Part shown: piece after piece, positions 26,519 through 36,847 of the stretch
Layout: each line of letters opens with the position of its first letter
Position numbering within the stretch: the first letter of the stretch is position 1
NCBI GenBank assembly: GCA_013816245.1
Contig: JACDEU010000004.1
Location: 1 to 64,000, forward strand
From: Actinomycetota bacterium
Lineage (GTDB): Bacteria; Actinomycetota; Thermoleophilia; Gaiellales; Gaiellaceae
Length of the DNA stretch: 64,000 bases
Direction of reading: 5' to 3'
Program-made: the position numbers and the translations under genes
The notes under the pieces: model-generated
The model's input: only the letters and a program-made list of their open reading frames with translations
Database searches by the model: none
Told to the model about the DNA's origin: nothing

Positions 26519-27679
26519 CTAGCCGGAGATGAGGTTTTGCCAGGTGGTCAGGTACTTCTGGTTACTCAGCACAGCCGCGTCGATGATGTGGACGTTGTCG
26601 AGCATCTTCTGCGTCGGGAAGATGAGCGTGTTCTTCGCGACCGCCGGATCGATCTTCTGCAGCGCCTCTTTCGCGCCCTTCACCGGACAGATGTAGTTGA
26701 CGTAGTCCTCGATCAGCGCCGCCACCTTCGGGTCGTACACGTAGTTCATGTAGACGGACGCCGTGTACACATTGCCGCCCTTCGGAATCAGCATGTTGTC
26801 CGTCCAGATATCTCCGCCGGCCTCGGGCAGATTCCAGTGGAGATGCTTGTTGTCCGCCTGGAGCTGCACGACGTCGCCCGACCACGCCATGCAGGCCGAG
26901 AGGTCACCCTTCGAGAGCGGCCCGGTGTAGTCGTTGCCCGTGAACTGGCGCACCTGACCCGAGTTGACCGCAGCCTTGATCCGCTTGATCGCCTTGTCGA
27001 ACGTCGCGTCGGTGACCTTCGCCGGATCGTCACCGTTGGCGAGCATCACGAGCGCCAGAGTGTCCCCCATCTCGTTCAGCAGCGTGATCTTGCCTTTGAG
27101 CTTCTTGTTTTCGAGCAGGTCGTCCATCGACAAGATCGGGTCGGTGAGCTTGTCGTTGTAGGCGATGCCGGTCATACCGGACTGCCAGGGAAGGCTGTAG
27201 TCGCGGTTCGGATCCCAGTTCGGATGGGCGAGCGCATCCTGCAGGTTCTTGATGTTCGGGATCGCGCTCTTGTCGAGCTTCTCGACCCACCCCTTCTTGA
27301 TCAGAAGCGAGGGATAACGCGAGTTGTCGGTCATCACGATGATGTCTCGGTCGATCGACTGCCCGCGGGAAAGCGGCCCCTGGATCTTGCCGAAGTAGGA
27401 CGCGTTGTCGTTGATGTCCTCGGTGTACTGGACGGTGGTGCCGGTCTTCTTCTTGAAGGCATCGAGCGTGGGATGCTTTTTCGTCTTCTCGTTCACGTCG
27501 ATGTACAGCGTCCAGTTGGAGAACCGGAGCGTCTTCGCGAGCGTCTTGTTTCCGCCCGAGGTCGTGGCAGCGGACTTGGAGCTGCCGCCGCAGGCCGCGA
27601 GCACGCCAGGCACCGTGAGGAAGGCGCCACCCGCCGCAGCGCGGCGGAGAAGGTCGCGTCGGTTCAGAGCATCGGTCAT
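26519..27679 (-). CDS. potD: Polyamine-binding lipoprotein (PotD-like), copy 1
   Basis: A 386-residue extracytoplasmic binding protein. The N-terminus has a twin-arginine-like RRDLLRRAAAGGAF followed by the lipobox LAAC (Cys near 30), so it is probably a Tat-exported lipoprotein. The mature part has the FSNWTLYIDVNE opening typical of PotD/PotF folds and DYSLPWQSGMTGIAYNDKL. It should capture spermidine, putrescine or a related amine for the adjacent permeases. An ATGA overlap joins it to potA. Confidence 0.93.
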   Translation of the reverse strand: MTDALNRRDLLRRAAAGGAFLTVPGVLAACGGSSKSAATTSGGNKTLAKTLRFSNWTLYIDVNEKTKKHPTLDAFKKKTGTTVQYTEDINDNASYFGKIQGPLSRGQSIDRDIIVMTDNSRYPSLLIKKGWVEKLDKSAIPNIKNLQDALAHPNWDPNRDYSLPWQSGMTGIAYNDKLTDPILSMDDLLENKKLKGKITLLNEMGDTLALVMLANGDDPAKVTDATFDKAIKRIKAAVNSGQVRQFTGNDYTGPLSKGDLSACMAWSGDVVQLQADNKHLHWNLPEAGGDIWTDNMLIPKGGNVYTASVYMNYVYDPKVAALIEDYVNYICPVKGAKEALQKIDPAVAKNTLIFPTQKMLDNVHIIDAAVLSNQKYLTTWQNLISG

Positions 27680-28764
27680 TCGGGTCCCTCCAGTGAGTCG
27701 ACGACGAAGGTGGAGTCTGGGCTCCAGCTGAGCGTGAGTCGTTGCCCCGGCGAGGCTCCGTTCAGGCCGGGTGAAGCATTCTGACGGTAGACGGTCAGCC
27801 GGCCACAGGCGGTCTCGACGATGTATTGCGTGGCGACCCCCACGTATGCCTCCTCGACGATCGTCCCGTCGAGGGTGTTCGACTGCCCCTCCCCGAGCGC
27901 GATCTTCTCGGGCCTGATCCCGACCGCAACCTCGCCCGTCCGCCCTTGCAACGCTTCGGGACGGACGCGCACTTCGGGGCCGCGGCGGAGCTGGACCGTG
28001 TCAGAGCTGCTCACTGTGCCGGGAATCAGGTTGGAGACCCCGAGGAATCCCGCGACGAACGCCGTCGCGGGCGTTTCGTACAGCTCGGTCGGGGTCCCGA
28101 GCTGCTCGATGCGGCCGTGGTTCATGACCGCGATCTTGTCTGCCATCGTCATTGCCTCTTCCTGGTCGTGCGTGACGTGCACGAAGGTGATGTCGATGTC
28201 GTGCTGAATGCCCTTCAGCTCCAGCTGCATCTGTTTGCGGAGCTTGAGATCAAGAGCGCCGAGCGGCTCGTCGAGCAGCAGCACGCGCGGCTTGTTCACG
28301 AGAGCTCGAGCGAGGGCTACCCGCTGCTGCTGTCCGCCGGAGAGTTGGCTGGGCTTGCGCTTGCCCATTCCTTCGAGACCGACGAGCCGCAGGATCTCGT
28401 TCACCTGGCCGGTCAGTGTCTGGCCGCGGATCGAGCGGCGACGGAGCCCGAAGGCCACGTTCTCGAAGATCGACAGGTGCGGGAACAGCGCGTACGACTG
28501 GAAGACGGTGTTCACGTCGCGCTTGTACGCGGGCAAGCTGCTCACCTCCGCGTCGCCGAGGTAGATCTCGCCTTCCGTCGGCTGTTCGAAGCCGCCGATC
28601 ATCCTGAGGGTCGTCGTCTTGCCGCAACCCGATGGGCCAAGGAGGGCGTAGAAGCTGCCGTGCTCGATCTCGAGGCTGAGGCGATCGACTGCGACGACGT
28701 CGTCGAATCGCTTCGTGACGTCGACGAGCCGGACGTCGGGGTTTCCGTTTTCCCCGACCGTCAC
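27676..28764 (-). CDS. potA: Polyamine ABC transporter ATPase (PotA-like), copy 1
   Basis: A 362-residue ATPase with Walker [15 protein letters not shown], the Q-loop [17 protein letters not shown], signature [15 protein letters not shown], Walker [13 protein letters not shown] and the H-loop [16 protein letters not shown]-terminal TOBE domain (about 275-360) follows. GTG 28764 is chosen because it overlaps the aminotransferase stop as GTGA and homology begins at [17 protein letters not shown]. Confidence 0.95.
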   Translation of the reverse strand: MTVGENGNPDVRLVDVTKRFDDVVAVDRLSLEIEHGSFYALLGPSGCGKTTTLRMIGGFEQPTEGEIYLGDAEVSSLPAYKRDVNTVFQSYALFPHLSIFENVAFGLRRRSIRGQTLTGQVNEILRLVGLEGMGKRKPSQLSGGQQQRVALARALVNKPRVLLLDEPLGALDLKLRKQMQLELKGIQHDIDITFVHVTHDQEEAMTMADKIAVMNHGRIEQLGTPTELYETPATAFVAGFLGVSNLIPGTVSSSDTVQLRRGPEVRVRPEALQGRTGEVAVGIRPEKIALGEGQSNTLDGTIVEEAYVGVATQYIVETACGRLTVYRQNASPGLNGASPGQRLTLSWSPDSTFVVDSLEGPE

Positions 28765-30182
28765 CGGTTCACTCGGTGGGTGGCCCCGTCGGGCGCGCCT
28801 TCCAGGTCTGCAACACGCGTCCACGCTTCGCTGAGAACGTCACCGAGAATCGAGACGATCTGGTCGAACTCGTGCTGGCCGGCGATGAGGGGAGGCGAGA
28901 TCTGTATCACCGGGTCGCCGCGATCGTCGGCCCGGCAGATGAGACCACGCTCGAAGAGGCGAGGCGACAGAAAGCGACGCAGGAGCGTCTCGCACTCTTC
29001 GTCGTTGAACGACTCGCGGGTTTCCTTGTCCTTCACCAGCTCGACCGCATAGAAGAAGCCCGTGCCGCGGACGTCTCCGACGATCGGCAGGTCGAGAAGC
29101 TGCGAGAGCGTCTTCTTGAACGTGTCCTGCGTGTCCGCGACATGCTCGACGATCTTGTCTCGCTTCATGATCTCGATGTTCTTCAGTGCGATTGCGGACA
29201 TCACCGGATGCCCGCCGAACGTGATTCCGTGGGCGTACATGTTCGTATCGCGCATGAAGGGCTCCATCACCCGGTCGCTTGCCACGACAGCGCCGATCGC
29301 TGCATAGGAGGACGAGAGCCCCTTCGCGATCGTCATCAAGTCGGGCTTGATGTCGTAGCGCTCCGACCCGAACCACGCGCCGACCCGGCCGAAACCGCAG
29401 ATCACCTCGTCGGCGCAGAGCAGGATGCCGTAGCGGTCGCAGATGTCGCGCACGCCTTTCCAGTAGCCCTCCGGGGGCGTGAACGACCCGCCGGCGTTCT
29501 GAACCGGCTCCATGATCACCATCGCCACCGTCTCGGCGCCCGTCGCGTTGATCGTCTGCTCGAGGTCGTCGAGCAGGAAGGCTGTGAACTGCTCCTCCGT
29601 CTCGTCCGACGGCCGGTGGTAGCGATTGGTGTTGCGTACGTGCAGGACCTCGGGCACGAGCGGCTCGAACGGGTTGCGCAGCTCTGGGATGCCGTTGATC
29701 GATAGGGCGCCCATCGTCGTGCCGTGATACGCGACGTGGCGCGAGATCGCCTTCCAGCGCCGGCCGTCGCCACGAGCAGTGAAGTACTGCCGCGCGAGCT
29801 TCCACGCCGATTCGACCGCTTCGGAGCCACCTGAGACGAAGAAGAGCCGGTTGAGGTCCCCCGGCGTCAGCGATGCGACTTCAGAAGCGAGCTCGATCGC
29901 CCGCGGATGTGCGTAGCCCCAGTTGGTGTAGAAGGGCAGCTCGCGCATCTGCGCGGCCGCCGCCTCACCGATTTCCGCGCCGTACCCGTAGCCGATGTTG
30001 ACCGAGAAGAGCCCCGCGAGCGCGTCGAGGTAGCGCTTGCCCTTCGAGTCCTCGAGATAGCACCCGTCGCCTCGGACGATGATCGGCACCTCGCCGTCCC
30101 CACCCATGCGCGTGAAGTGCAGCCAAAGGTGTTCTCGCGCAGCGCGTTGCAGATCGAGCGTCTCAGGTGCAGTGGCGGTCAA
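28761..30182 (-). CDS. Class III aminotransferase, polyamine-pyruvate type (SpuC-like)
   Basis: A 473-residue omega-aminotransferase. It shows LDALAGLFSVNIGYG, SGGSEAVESAWKLARQYF, RHVAYHGTTMGALS, the cofactor Asp in LLCADEVICGFGRVG and the PLP lysine in MTIAKGLSSSYA. The layout matches putrescine/cadaverine-pyruvate aminotransferases of the SpuC group, which convert a diamine to an aminoaldehyde. Translation overlaps the upstream regulator by four bases and the downstream potA by four bases. The substrate assignment rests on context and overall resemblance. Confidence 0.9.
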   Translation of the reverse strand: MTATAPETLDLQRAAREHLWLHFTRMGGDGEVPIIVRGDGCYLEDSKGKRYLDALAGLFSVNIGYGYGAEIGEAAAAQMRELPFYTNWGYAHPRAIELASEVASLTPGDLNRLFFVSGGSEAVESAWKLARQYFTARGDGRRWKAISRHVAYHGTTMGALSINGIPELRNPFEPLVPEVLHVRNTNRYHRPSDETEEQFTAFLLDDLEQTINATGAETVAMVIMEPVQNAGGSFTPPEGYWKGVRDICDRYGILLCADEVICGFGRVGAWFGSERYDIKPDLMTIAKGLSSSYAAIGAVVASDRVMEPFMRDTNMYAHGITFGGHPVMSAIALKNIEIMKRDKIVEHVADTQDTFKKTLSQLLDLPIVGDVRGTGFFYAVELVKDKETRESFNDEECETLLRRFLSPRLFERGLICRADDRGDPVIQISPPLIAGQHEFDQIVSILGDVLSEAWTRVADLEGAPDGATHRVNR

Positions 30183-30736
30183 TGTTCCTCCCCTACTCGG
30201 GTACCCCAGTCATACAGCTGCTTCACCATCTGGAGGTAGAGGAAGGTCTCCGTGGAGACGACTCCTTCCAGCGCTCGCATTCGATTCGTGACCTCGAGGA
30301 GCTCGCGGCGGTCGGTCGCGACCACCTCGACGACGAGGTCGTATTGCCCGGCGGTGACGACGACGTAGTCGGCCTCGATCCAGCTGGCGATCTCGTCGGC
30401 CACGGGCTCGGGCGAACCGGCGGTCTTGACACCTACGAGTGCCTGCTCGAAGCCGAGGCCGAGCGGATTCGTGACCCCGACCACCTGCAGGATGTCCTCA
30501 CCGCAGAGGCGGGCATACCGGGCCCGGACTGTCGCCTCGGAGACGCCGAGCCGCGAGGCGATGGCCCGGAACGACTCCCGGCCGTTCGCCTGGAGCGCTT
30601 CGATGATCCCCTGGTCGAGGCCGTCGATGCGAGGAGGCGCACTGATGGGCCCTCGGTGGGGCTCGGCCACGGCCGGCTGCGCGATGGCTCTACGCAAAGC
30701 GAGGCGATTCGTACCACGCGCCGCGCATTCGGTCAA
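30179..30736 (-). CDS. Lrp/AsnC-family transcriptional regulator
   Basis: About 160 to 185 residues. The helix-turn-helix domain contains IDGLDQGIIEALQANGRESF followed by RAIASRLGVSEATVRARYARL. The RAM ligand-binding domain follows, with YVVVTAGQYDLVVEVVATDR. The first 35 residues are probably not translated: the frame opens at a TTG, but the family normally starts just before IDGLDQ, and a GTG within AVAEPH is an option. As first gene of the leftward operon and divergent from the amine oxidase operon, it is the likely switch for both. Confidence 0.92.
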   Translation of the reverse strand: MTECAARGTNRLALRRAIAQPAVAEPHRGPISAPPRIDGLDQGIIEALQANGRESFRAIASRLGVSEATVRARYARLCGEDILQVVGVTNPLGLGFEQALVGVKTAGSPEPVADEIASWIEADYVVVTAGQYDLVVEVVATDRRELLEVTNRMRALEGVVSTETFLYLQMVKQLYDWGTRVGEEH

Positions 30737-30755
30737 CGAAAGCCCCTACTTGAAC

Positions 30756-30766
30756 TCGCATTGCGA
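30756..30766. promoter_or_regulatory. Candidate operator between the two polyamine operons
   Basis: TCGCA-T-TGCGA forms a near-perfect palindrome in the roughly 70-base gap between the regulator gene and the amine oxidase gene. The flanks are more AT-rich than the surroundings (TTGAACTCGCATTGCGAATG), as is common for Lrp-type sites. A role as the regulator's site is inference. Confidence 0.45.
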
Positions 30767-30809
30767 ATGTTGGATGCTCCTCTCGCAAACAATCCGGGGA
30801 GGAGTGGAA

Positions 30810-32369
30810 GTGGCGAGAACACCGCTAGCGCAGCGCATCGAGGACGCGTATGCCGAGGTCGTCGAGAGTCGGACGACCCGACGCGAGCTGGTCAAGCGGA
30901 CGGCAGTGGCCGGGGCCGCACTGGCAGGGGCGAGCACGATGGGTCGCTTCGCAAAGGCAGCCCAGAGCGCGGCACAGCCGCAGATCGCGGTGGTCGGAGC
31001 CGGCCTCGCCGGGCTGACGTGCGCCTATCGGCTAAAGCAGGCCGGGCTCAACGCCCAGGTCTACGAGGCGAATCCCGAGCGCATCGGCGGTCGCTGCTGG
31101 ACGATCACCAGCTTTGCGGACGGCCAGATCGCGGAGCACGGCGGCGAGCTCATCGACCAGGGCCACACCGCCATGCGCCAGTTGAGTCAGGAGCTCGGGT
31201 TCACACTCGACAACCTGCTCCAGGCACAACCGAAAGGCACTGAAGACTTCTTCTACGTCAACGGCGCGAAATATCCGTATTCGCAGCTCGTCGTCGACCT
31301 GAACGGCATCTACCAGAAGATGCACAAGGACGTCTCCGCAGCCAGCTACCCGACGCTCTGGAATCTGTACACCCAGCGCGGCTTCGAGCTCGATCACATG
31401 TCGATCACCGACTGGCTCAACGAGACGATTCCGAACGGCGGCGCGAGCTCCAACCTGGGCCGTGTGCTCGACATCGCCTACAACATCGAGTACGGCGCCG
31501 AATGCAGCGAGCAGAGCGCGCTGAACCTGCTTTACCTCCTCGGCTACTCGGGGCAGGGTCAGTTCCGCGTCTTCGGCCCGTCGAACGAGAAGTACCACGT
31601 CAAGGGTGGCAACGACCAAATCCCGACGGAGATCGGAAATCGCCTTTCGGGACAGATCAGGCTCGACCACGTGCTGACCGCGATCAAGCAGAACAGCGGC
31701 GGTTCGTTCACCCTGACGTTTCAGAACGGCGCCACGACGCGGACGACGACTGTCGACCATGTCGTGCTCGCGATCCCGTTCTCGATGCTGCGCGAGGTCA
31801 ACTACTCCAAGGCGGGTTTCGAGCGGTTGAAGGTGACTGCGATCAGAGAGCTGGCCATGGGAACGAACTCCAAGCTCCATGTGCAGTTCAAGGACCGCTT
31901 CTGGTACATCGCCAAGAACAACGGCAACACCTACGCGGACACCGGCTACCAGAACACCTGGGAAGTCACCCGAGCCCAGAGCGGAGGAAAGGGCATCCTG
32001 GTCGACTACACGGGGGGTACGATCGGTGCGAGCTTCGGCACCGGGACGCCTCAGGAGCGTGGGGAGCAGTTCATCAATCAACTGGCCCCACAATTCCCGG
32101 GCATCGACATTGGGACGCACTGGGACAAGAGCGATCCCGGGACGGTGACGGTGGACTACTGGGCCGGGTACCCGTGGAGCAAGGGCTCGTACTCCTACTG
32201 GAAGGTCGGGCAGTACACGAAGTTCTCCGGGATGGAAAAGGAGCGCCAGGGGAACTGCCACTTCTGCGGCGAGCACACGTCTCAGGACTTCCAGGGCTAC
32301 TTGAACGGAGGCGTCGAGACCGGTGAGCGCGCTGCAGGCGAGATCCTGGGAGACCTGAAGCACGCGTAA
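30810..32369 (+). CDS. Tat-exported flavin monoamine oxidase
   Basis: A 519-residue flavin amine oxidase. GTG 30810 is chosen because GGGGAGGA ends six bases upstream. The N-terminus carries a twin-arginine signal (TTRRELVKRTAVAGAALAGA, about 25-45), so the enzyme should act outside the membrane. The FAD site is IAVVGAGLAGLTCAYRLKQ, followed by RIGGRCWT and the C-terminal CHFCGEHTSQDFQGYLNGG. It would deaminate amines to aldehydes with hydrogen peroxide release. The stop overlaps the next start as TAATG. Confidence 0.93.
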   Translation: MARTPLAQRIEDAYAEVVESRTTRRELVKRTAVAGAALAGASTMGRFAKAAQSAAQPQIAVVGAGLAGLTCAYRLKQAGLNAQVYEANPERIGGRCWTITSFADGQIAEHGGELIDQGHTAMRQLSQELGFTLDNLLQAQPKGTEDFFYVNGAKYPYSQLVVDLNGIYQKMHKDVSAASYPTLWNLYTQRGFELDHMSITDWLNETIPNGGASSNLGRVLDIAYNIEYGAECSEQSALNLLYLLGYSGQGQFRVFGPSNEKYHVKGGNDQIPTEIGNRLSGQIRLDHVLTAIKQNSGGSFTLTFQNGATTRTTTVDHVVLAIPFSMLREVNYSKAGFERLKVTAIRELAMGTNSKLHVQFKDRFWYIAKNNGNTYADTGYQNTWEVTRAQSGGKGILVDYTGGTIGASFGTGTPQERGEQFINQLAPQFPGIDIGTHWDKSDPGTVTVDYWAGYPWSKGSYSYWKVGQYTKFSGMEKERQGNCHFCGEHTSQDFQGYLNGGVETGERAAGEILGDLKHA

Positions 32370-33643
32370 TGGCGATCAGCGAGCACACGAAGTCGGATCA
32401 GGTCGTCGCCGACCGTGGGCGTTACGTCGCTCGTGGTGTGGCGACGACCCCGCTCGTCGTCGCCCGCGCCGAGGGCGCACGGATCTGGGACGTCGACGGG
32501 CGCGAGTACGTCGACTTCGCCGGCGGGCTCGGGTGCCAGAACACGGGCCACGGCTTCGCGGCGGCTGCGATCCACGAGCAGGTCGACCGCTATCTCCACC
32601 AGTGCTTCATGGTCGGGATGTACGAGCCGTACGTCGAGGTCTGCCGCTTGCTCGACGAAACCTGGCCCGCCTCCGGCGTCGAGACGAAGTCGCTGCTCCT
32701 GAACTCCGGCGCCGAAGCGGTCGAGAATGCCGTGAAGATCGCGAGGACCGCCACCGGGCGTCCCGCCGTGATCGTGTTCGACCATGCGTTCCACGGTCGA
32801 ACGAGCCTCACGATGGCAATGACGGCGAAGGTCGTTCCGTACAAGCAGGGCTTCGGCCCGTTCCCGGGCGAGGTGTACCGATCCGCCGCGCCGTATCCGT
32901 ATCGAGGCGTCTCGTCGGACGACGCGCTCGACGCCCTCGGTCATCTGTTCAAGCAGGACGTCGACCCGGCAACCGTCGCGTGCATCGTGCTCGAGCCCGT
33001 GCAGGGCGAAGGCGGGTTCGTCGCGATGCCGCCGGACTTCCCGGCACGGCTCAAGGAAGTCTGCAGGGAGCACGGGATCCTCTACGTCGACGACGAGGTG
33101 CAGGCAGGCATCGGCAGGACCGGGCCGGTGTGGGCGATCGAGCACTACGACACCGTCCCGGACCTGATCGTCTCGGGAAAGTCCCTTGGCGGCGGTCTTC
33201 CGCTGGCCGGAGTGACAGGACCGACAGAGCTGATGGACGCGGTGCCACCGGGCGGCCTCGGCGGGACCTTCGGGGGAAACCCGGTCGCGTGTGCGGCGGC
33301 GGTGGAAGTCCTTCGGGAGGTCAGAAGCGAAGCGTTCCGCACGCGCGCCGACGAGCTCGGCATCCGGGTTCGCACACGCCTCGAGCAGCTTGCGGCGCGG
33401 AACGCGGCCGTCGGGGAGGTGCGCGGGCTCGGCCCGATGCTCGCTCTCGAGCTGGCCGACCCCACCCCGGAGCTCGCGAAGTCGGTGACATCCGCCGCAC
33501 GCGACCGCGGCCTCGTCCTGCTGTCTTGCGGTATCTACGGGAACGTGATTCGGATCCTCGTGCCCCTCACGATCGACGATGCGCTCCTCGAGCGCGGACT
33601 GGACTTGCTGGAGGAATCGCTTGGCGACGCCCGCGCTGGCTGA
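32369..33643 (+). CDS. gabT: Class III aminotransferase, 4-aminobutyrate type
   Basis: A 424-residue PLP enzyme of the GabT group. It shows [66 protein letters not shown], the cofactor Asp in [16 protein letters not shown] and the PLP lysine in [19 protein letters not shown] aminotransferase converts GABA to succinate semialdehyde. The placement between an amine oxidase and a transporter supports that step of putrescine catabolism. It overlaps both neighbours. Confidence 0.9.
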   Translation: MAISEHTKSDQVVADRGRYVARGVATTPLVVARAEGARIWDVDGREYVDFAGGLGCQNTGHGFAAAAIHEQVDRYLHQCFMVGMYEPYVEVCRLLDETWPASGVETKSLLLNSGAEAVENAVKIARTATGRPAVIVFDHAFHGRTSLTMAMTAKVVPYKQGFGPFPGEVYRSAAPYPYRGVSSDDALDALGHLFKQDVDPATVACIVLEPVQGEGGFVAMPPDFPARLKEVCREHGILYVDDEVQAGIGRTGPVWAIEHYDTVPDLIVSGKSLGGGLPLAGVTGPTELMDAVPPGGLGGTFGGNPVACAAAVEVLREVRSEAFRTRADELGIRVRTRLEQLAARNAAVGEVRGLGPMLALELADPTPELAKSVTSAARDRGLVLLSCGIYGNVIRILVPLTIDDALLERGLDLLEESLGDARAG

Positions 33644-34682
33644 TTCGGAGCCGGCAGCACATCCCGTGCCTGCGGCGGAGCTCGACGTCCGGCTCGACGG
33701 AATTCGCAAGACCTACGGCGACGTCGTTGCGGTCGACCGGGTCGATCTCGAGATCCCGGCCGGCGAGTTCTTCACCCTGCTCGGGCCGTCGGGGTCGGGG
33801 AAAACGACGACGCTCCGCCTCATCGCCGGCTTCGAACGTCCGGATGAAGGGCACATCGAGCTCGCCGGCGCCGACGTCACGAACCGCGCTCCTTACGAAC
33901 GCGACGTCAACACCGTGTTCCAGGACTACGCGCTCTTTCCGCACATGACCGTGGCCGAGAACGTCGCCTACGGGCTGCGGGTCAAGCGCGTCCCACGCGC
34001 CGAACGAAAGCGGCGGGTCGAGGAGATCCTGAAGGTGGTCCGCCTGCCGGAGCTCGGTGACCGCAAGCCTGTGCAGCTCTCCGGCGGCCAGCGGCAGCGC
34101 ATCGCGCTCGCCCGCTCGCTCGTGAACACGCCGAAGGTGCTCCTGTTGGACGAGCCGCTCGGCGCACTCGACCTGAAGCTACGCCAGGAGATGCAGATCG
34201 AGCTGAAGCGCATCCAACGCGAGGTCAGCGACGTCGGCATCACCTTCGTCTACGTCACACACGACCAGGAGGAGGCGCTCACCATGAGCGACCGCCTCGC
34301 GGTCTTCAACAAGGGCCGGATCGAGCAGATCGGCGCGCCGGCCGAGGTGTACGAGTGTCCCGCAACCGAGTTCGTGGCCGGCTTCGTCGGAGTCTCGAAC
34401 GTGCTCGAGCGGGACGGCAAGAAGTTCACCGTCCGTCCGGAGAAGATCCGGATGCAGTTCGACGAAGCCGGCGACGGCGAGCTGGGTCGCATTCGCGACG
34501 TCGTTTACGTCGGCATGTTCACCAGGTACATCGTCGAGCTCGACTCCGGGGGCGAGCTCACCGTTGTCAGGCAGAACCTCGAGACGTCCTCACAGGAGGC
34601 GCTCGAGTCCAGGGGCAAACGGGTGCGCCTCGAATGGCGGCCCGAGCACACCTTCGAGATCGAACGAGGAGGAAACGAATGA
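33621..34682 (+). CDS. potA: Polyamine ABC transporter ATPase (PotA-like), copy 2
   Basis: A 353-residue ATPase with Walker [35 protein letters not shown], signature [15 protein letters not shown], Walker [13 protein letters not shown] and a TOBE tail. TTG 33621 is chosen because GGAGG ends six bases upstream; it overlaps the gabT end by 23 bases. It is clearly paralogous to the ATPase encoded at 27676-28764, each belonging to its own importer set. Confidence 0.94.
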   Translation: MATPALADSEPAAHPVPAAELDVRLDGIRKTYGDVVAVDRVDLEIPAGEFFTLLGPSGSGKTTTLRLIAGFERPDEGHIELAGADVTNRAPYERDVNTVFQDYALFPHMTVAENVAYGLRVKRVPRAERKRRVEEILKVVRLPELGDRKPVQLSGGQRQRIALARSLVNTPKVLLLDEPLGALDLKLRQEMQIELKRIQREVSDVGITFVYVTHDQEEALTMSDRLAVFNKGRIEQIGAPAEVYECPATEFVAGFVGVSNVLERDGKKFTVRPEKIRMQFDEAGDGELGRIRDVVYVGMFTRYIVELDSGGELTVVRQNLETSSQEALESRGKRVRLEWRPEHTFEIERGGNE

Positions 34683-35824
34683 GAAGGATGCACAGGAGGC
34701 ACGTGTTCGTCGCCGCACTGGCCGCGGCGCTATGCGTGCCCGCGTCGGGAGTCAGCTCGGCTGCAGGGCCGACGATGATCACGAAGGCCGGGAAGAACGA
34801 GGGCGCTCTCAACCTGATCGCCTGGGAGGGCTATACGTACAAGCAGTGGGTCACCCCGTTCACAAAGGCGACCGGCTGCAAGGTGCGGTCGAAGTTCGGT
34901 GCTTCGTCCGACGAGATGGTGACGCTGATGCGGACCGGCCAGTACGACGCTGTCTCGGCCTCGGGCGACGCAAGCCTCCGGCTGATTCTCGGCAAGGACG
35001 TTCGCGCGATCGACCCGAAGGTCATCCCGGACTTCAAGAACTTCATTCCTGCCCTGAAGGCCCCATCTCACAACACTGTGAAAGGCGTGCACTACGGGAT
35101 CTCGCTGCAGTGGGGCCCGAACACGCTCATGTACAACACGAAGAAGGTCAAGCCGAAGCCAACGACCTGGGGCGTGCTCTACAGCTCGAAGTACAAGGGC
35201 AAGATCACCGTCCCGGACAACCCGATCCAGATCGCCGACGCGGCGCTCTACCTCGCTAAGACGAAGCCCGCACTCGGGATCAAGGATCCGTATGAGCTGA
35301 ACGACGCGCAGTTCAAGGCAAGCGTCGACCTGCTGAAGAAGCAGCGGCCGCTCGTGAAGAAGTACTGGGCGTCGGCCGGTGACGAGATCGACCTGTTCAA
35401 GAGCGGCGGTGCGGTCGTCGGAGCGTCCTGGCCCTACCAGACCAACACGCTCAAGACCGCGAAGGCTCCTGTCAGCGACCTGATCCCGAAGGAAGGCGCG
35501 ACGGGCTGGGCCGACACGTGGATGATCTCGTCCAAGGCCAAGCATCCGAACTGTGCCGTCTCGTGGATCAAGTGGGTCTCGACGCCGAAGGTGCAGGCTC
35601 AGCAGGCGATCTACTTCGGCGAGACGCCGGCGAACACGAAGGCGTGCGCGATCATGGACAAGCTGTCCAAGGGCTCGTGCGCCCAGTACCACGGCAACGC
35701 GAGCGCGAAGTACTTCAACTCGATCAAGTTCTGGAAGACGCCGCAGAAGGACTGTGGCAACGGCCAGAGCAACTGCATGGACTACACGAAGTGGCAGCAG
35801 GCCTGGACCGACATCAAGAGTTGA
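34679..35824 (+). CDS. potD: Polyamine-binding protein (PotD-like), copy 2
   Basis: A 381-residue secreted binding protein with a Sec signal ([20 protein letters not shown], about 1-28). Unlike copy 1 it has no lipobox, so the mature protein may be freely diffusing or held by other means. [20 protein letters not shown], followed by [15 protein letters not shown], is typical of the PotD/PotF fold. An ATGA overlap couples it to potA, with GAGGAGGA upstream. Divergence from copy 1 suggests a different amine preference. Confidence 0.93.
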   Translation: MRRMHRRHVFVAALAAALCVPASGVSSAAGPTMITKAGKNEGALNLIAWEGYTYKQWVTPFTKATGCKVRSKFGASSDEMVTLMRTGQYDAVSASGDASLRLILGKDVRAIDPKVIPDFKNFIPALKAPSHNTVKGVHYGISLQWGPNTLMYNTKKVKPKPTTWGVLYSSKYKGKITVPDNPIQIADAALYLAKTKPALGIKDPYELNDAQFKASVDLLKKQRPLVKKYWASAGDEIDLFKSGGAVVGASWPYQTNTLKTAKAPVSDLIPKEGATGWADTWMISSKAKHPNCAVSWIKWVSTPKVQAQQAIYFGETPANTKACAIMDKLSKGSCAQYHGNASAKYFNSIKFWKTPQKDCGNGQSNCMDYTKWQQAWTDIKS

Positions 35825-35873
35825 GTTGACGTCGCAGGCGTACCAAGGCGCCGACTTGGCGGCGCCGCAGAGC

Positions 35874-35900
35874 GGCTGCGCGGGCTTCGCCCGCGCAGCC
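35874..35900 (+). terminator. Strong hairpin between potD and the permease genes
   Basis: GGCTGCGCGGGC and GCCCGCGCAGCC form a perfect 12-bp stem with a TTC loop, followed by TTGTCACC, in the 93-base gap after the second potD gene. Such hairpins after binding-protein genes often act as attenuators or 3'-end stabilisers, raising binding protein over permease levels. Confidence 0.65.
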
Positions 35901-35917
35901 TTGTCACCCAGCAGCTT

Positions 35918-36847
35918 GTGAACACAACAACGGCAGCACCGAAAAGCCCATTGGGCACGGCGGGCCGGCCTCTGTCGGCCCGCCGCCGTCTGTCCGCTGC
36001 ACTGTGGCGGCGGCCGTGGCTGCGAGCAGTCGCGTTGCTCGGGCCGCCGCTCGCCTGGATGCTGATCTTCTACCTTGCGGCCCTGGCGGTCCTGTTCGTG
36101 TCGGCGTTCTGGAGCATCGATGCGTTCACCGGGAAGCTCACCCACGCGTGGACGTTGACGAACTTCGACACGATCCTTCACAGCTCGACGTATCACCAGA
36201 TTGCTTTCAGGACGATCTGGATGGCGGTCGCGGTCACGCTCACCGACGCGTTGATCGCTTTTCCGTTCGCGTACTACATGGCTCGCGTCGCACCACCGCG
36301 CATGCGCACGATCCTCTTCGTGCTCGTGCTGCTGCCGCTGTGGTCGAGCTATCTCGCGCGAATCTACGCGTGGCGTCTGATCCTGAACCAGGACGGTGCG
36401 CTCAACTGGTCGCTCGCCAAGGTCGGCCTCCCCGAGCAGAGCTGGGCCTTCACGAACACGGCCATGTGGATCGTGTTCTCCTACATTTGGCTGCCGTTCA
36501 TGATCCTGCCGGTCTACGCTGCGCTCGAACGGATCCCCGACTCGTTCATCGAAGCGTCGCGCGACCTCGGCGGACGCAATTGGACGACCTTCCGGCGGGT
36601 GATCGTGCCGCTCGCGCTGCCCGGCCTCGCGGCAGGCTCGATCTTCACCTTCTCGCTGACGCTCGGTGACTACATCACGCCGACGCTCGTGGGCAACGTC
36701 GACTTCATCGGGAATGTCATCTATCGGAACGTGCTCGGACTGACGAACAATCTGCCGTTCGCCGCCGCGTACGCCACCGTGCCGCTGATCGTGATGGCGG
36801 TCTATCTGACGCTCGCCAAACGGCTGGGCGCATTCGAGGCGTTGTAG
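35918..36847 (+). CDS. potB: Polyamine ABC transporter permease (PotB-like), copy 2
   Basis: A 309-residue permease with a basic cytoplasmic tail of about 40 residues and six transmembrane helices. The EAA loop reads EASRDLGGRNWTTFRRVIVP. It starts at GTG 35918 after the inter-gene hairpin. Its stop overlaps the next gene's GTG (TAGTG). Confidence 0.92.
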   Translation: MNTTTAAPKSPLGTAGRPLSARRRLSAALWRRPWLRAVALLGPPLAWMLIFYLAALAVLFVSAFWSIDAFTGKLTHAWTLTNFDTILHSSTYHQIAFRTIWMAVAVTLTDALIAFPFAYYMARVAPPRMRTILFVLVLLPLWSSYLARIYAWRLILNQDGALNWSLAKVGLPEQSWAFTNTAMWIVFSYIWLPFMILPVYAALERIPDSFIEASRDLGGRNWTTFRRVIVPLALPGLAAGSIFTFSLTLGDYITPTLVGNVDFIGNVIYRNVLGLTNNLPFAAAYATVPLIVMAVYLTLAKRLGAFEAL

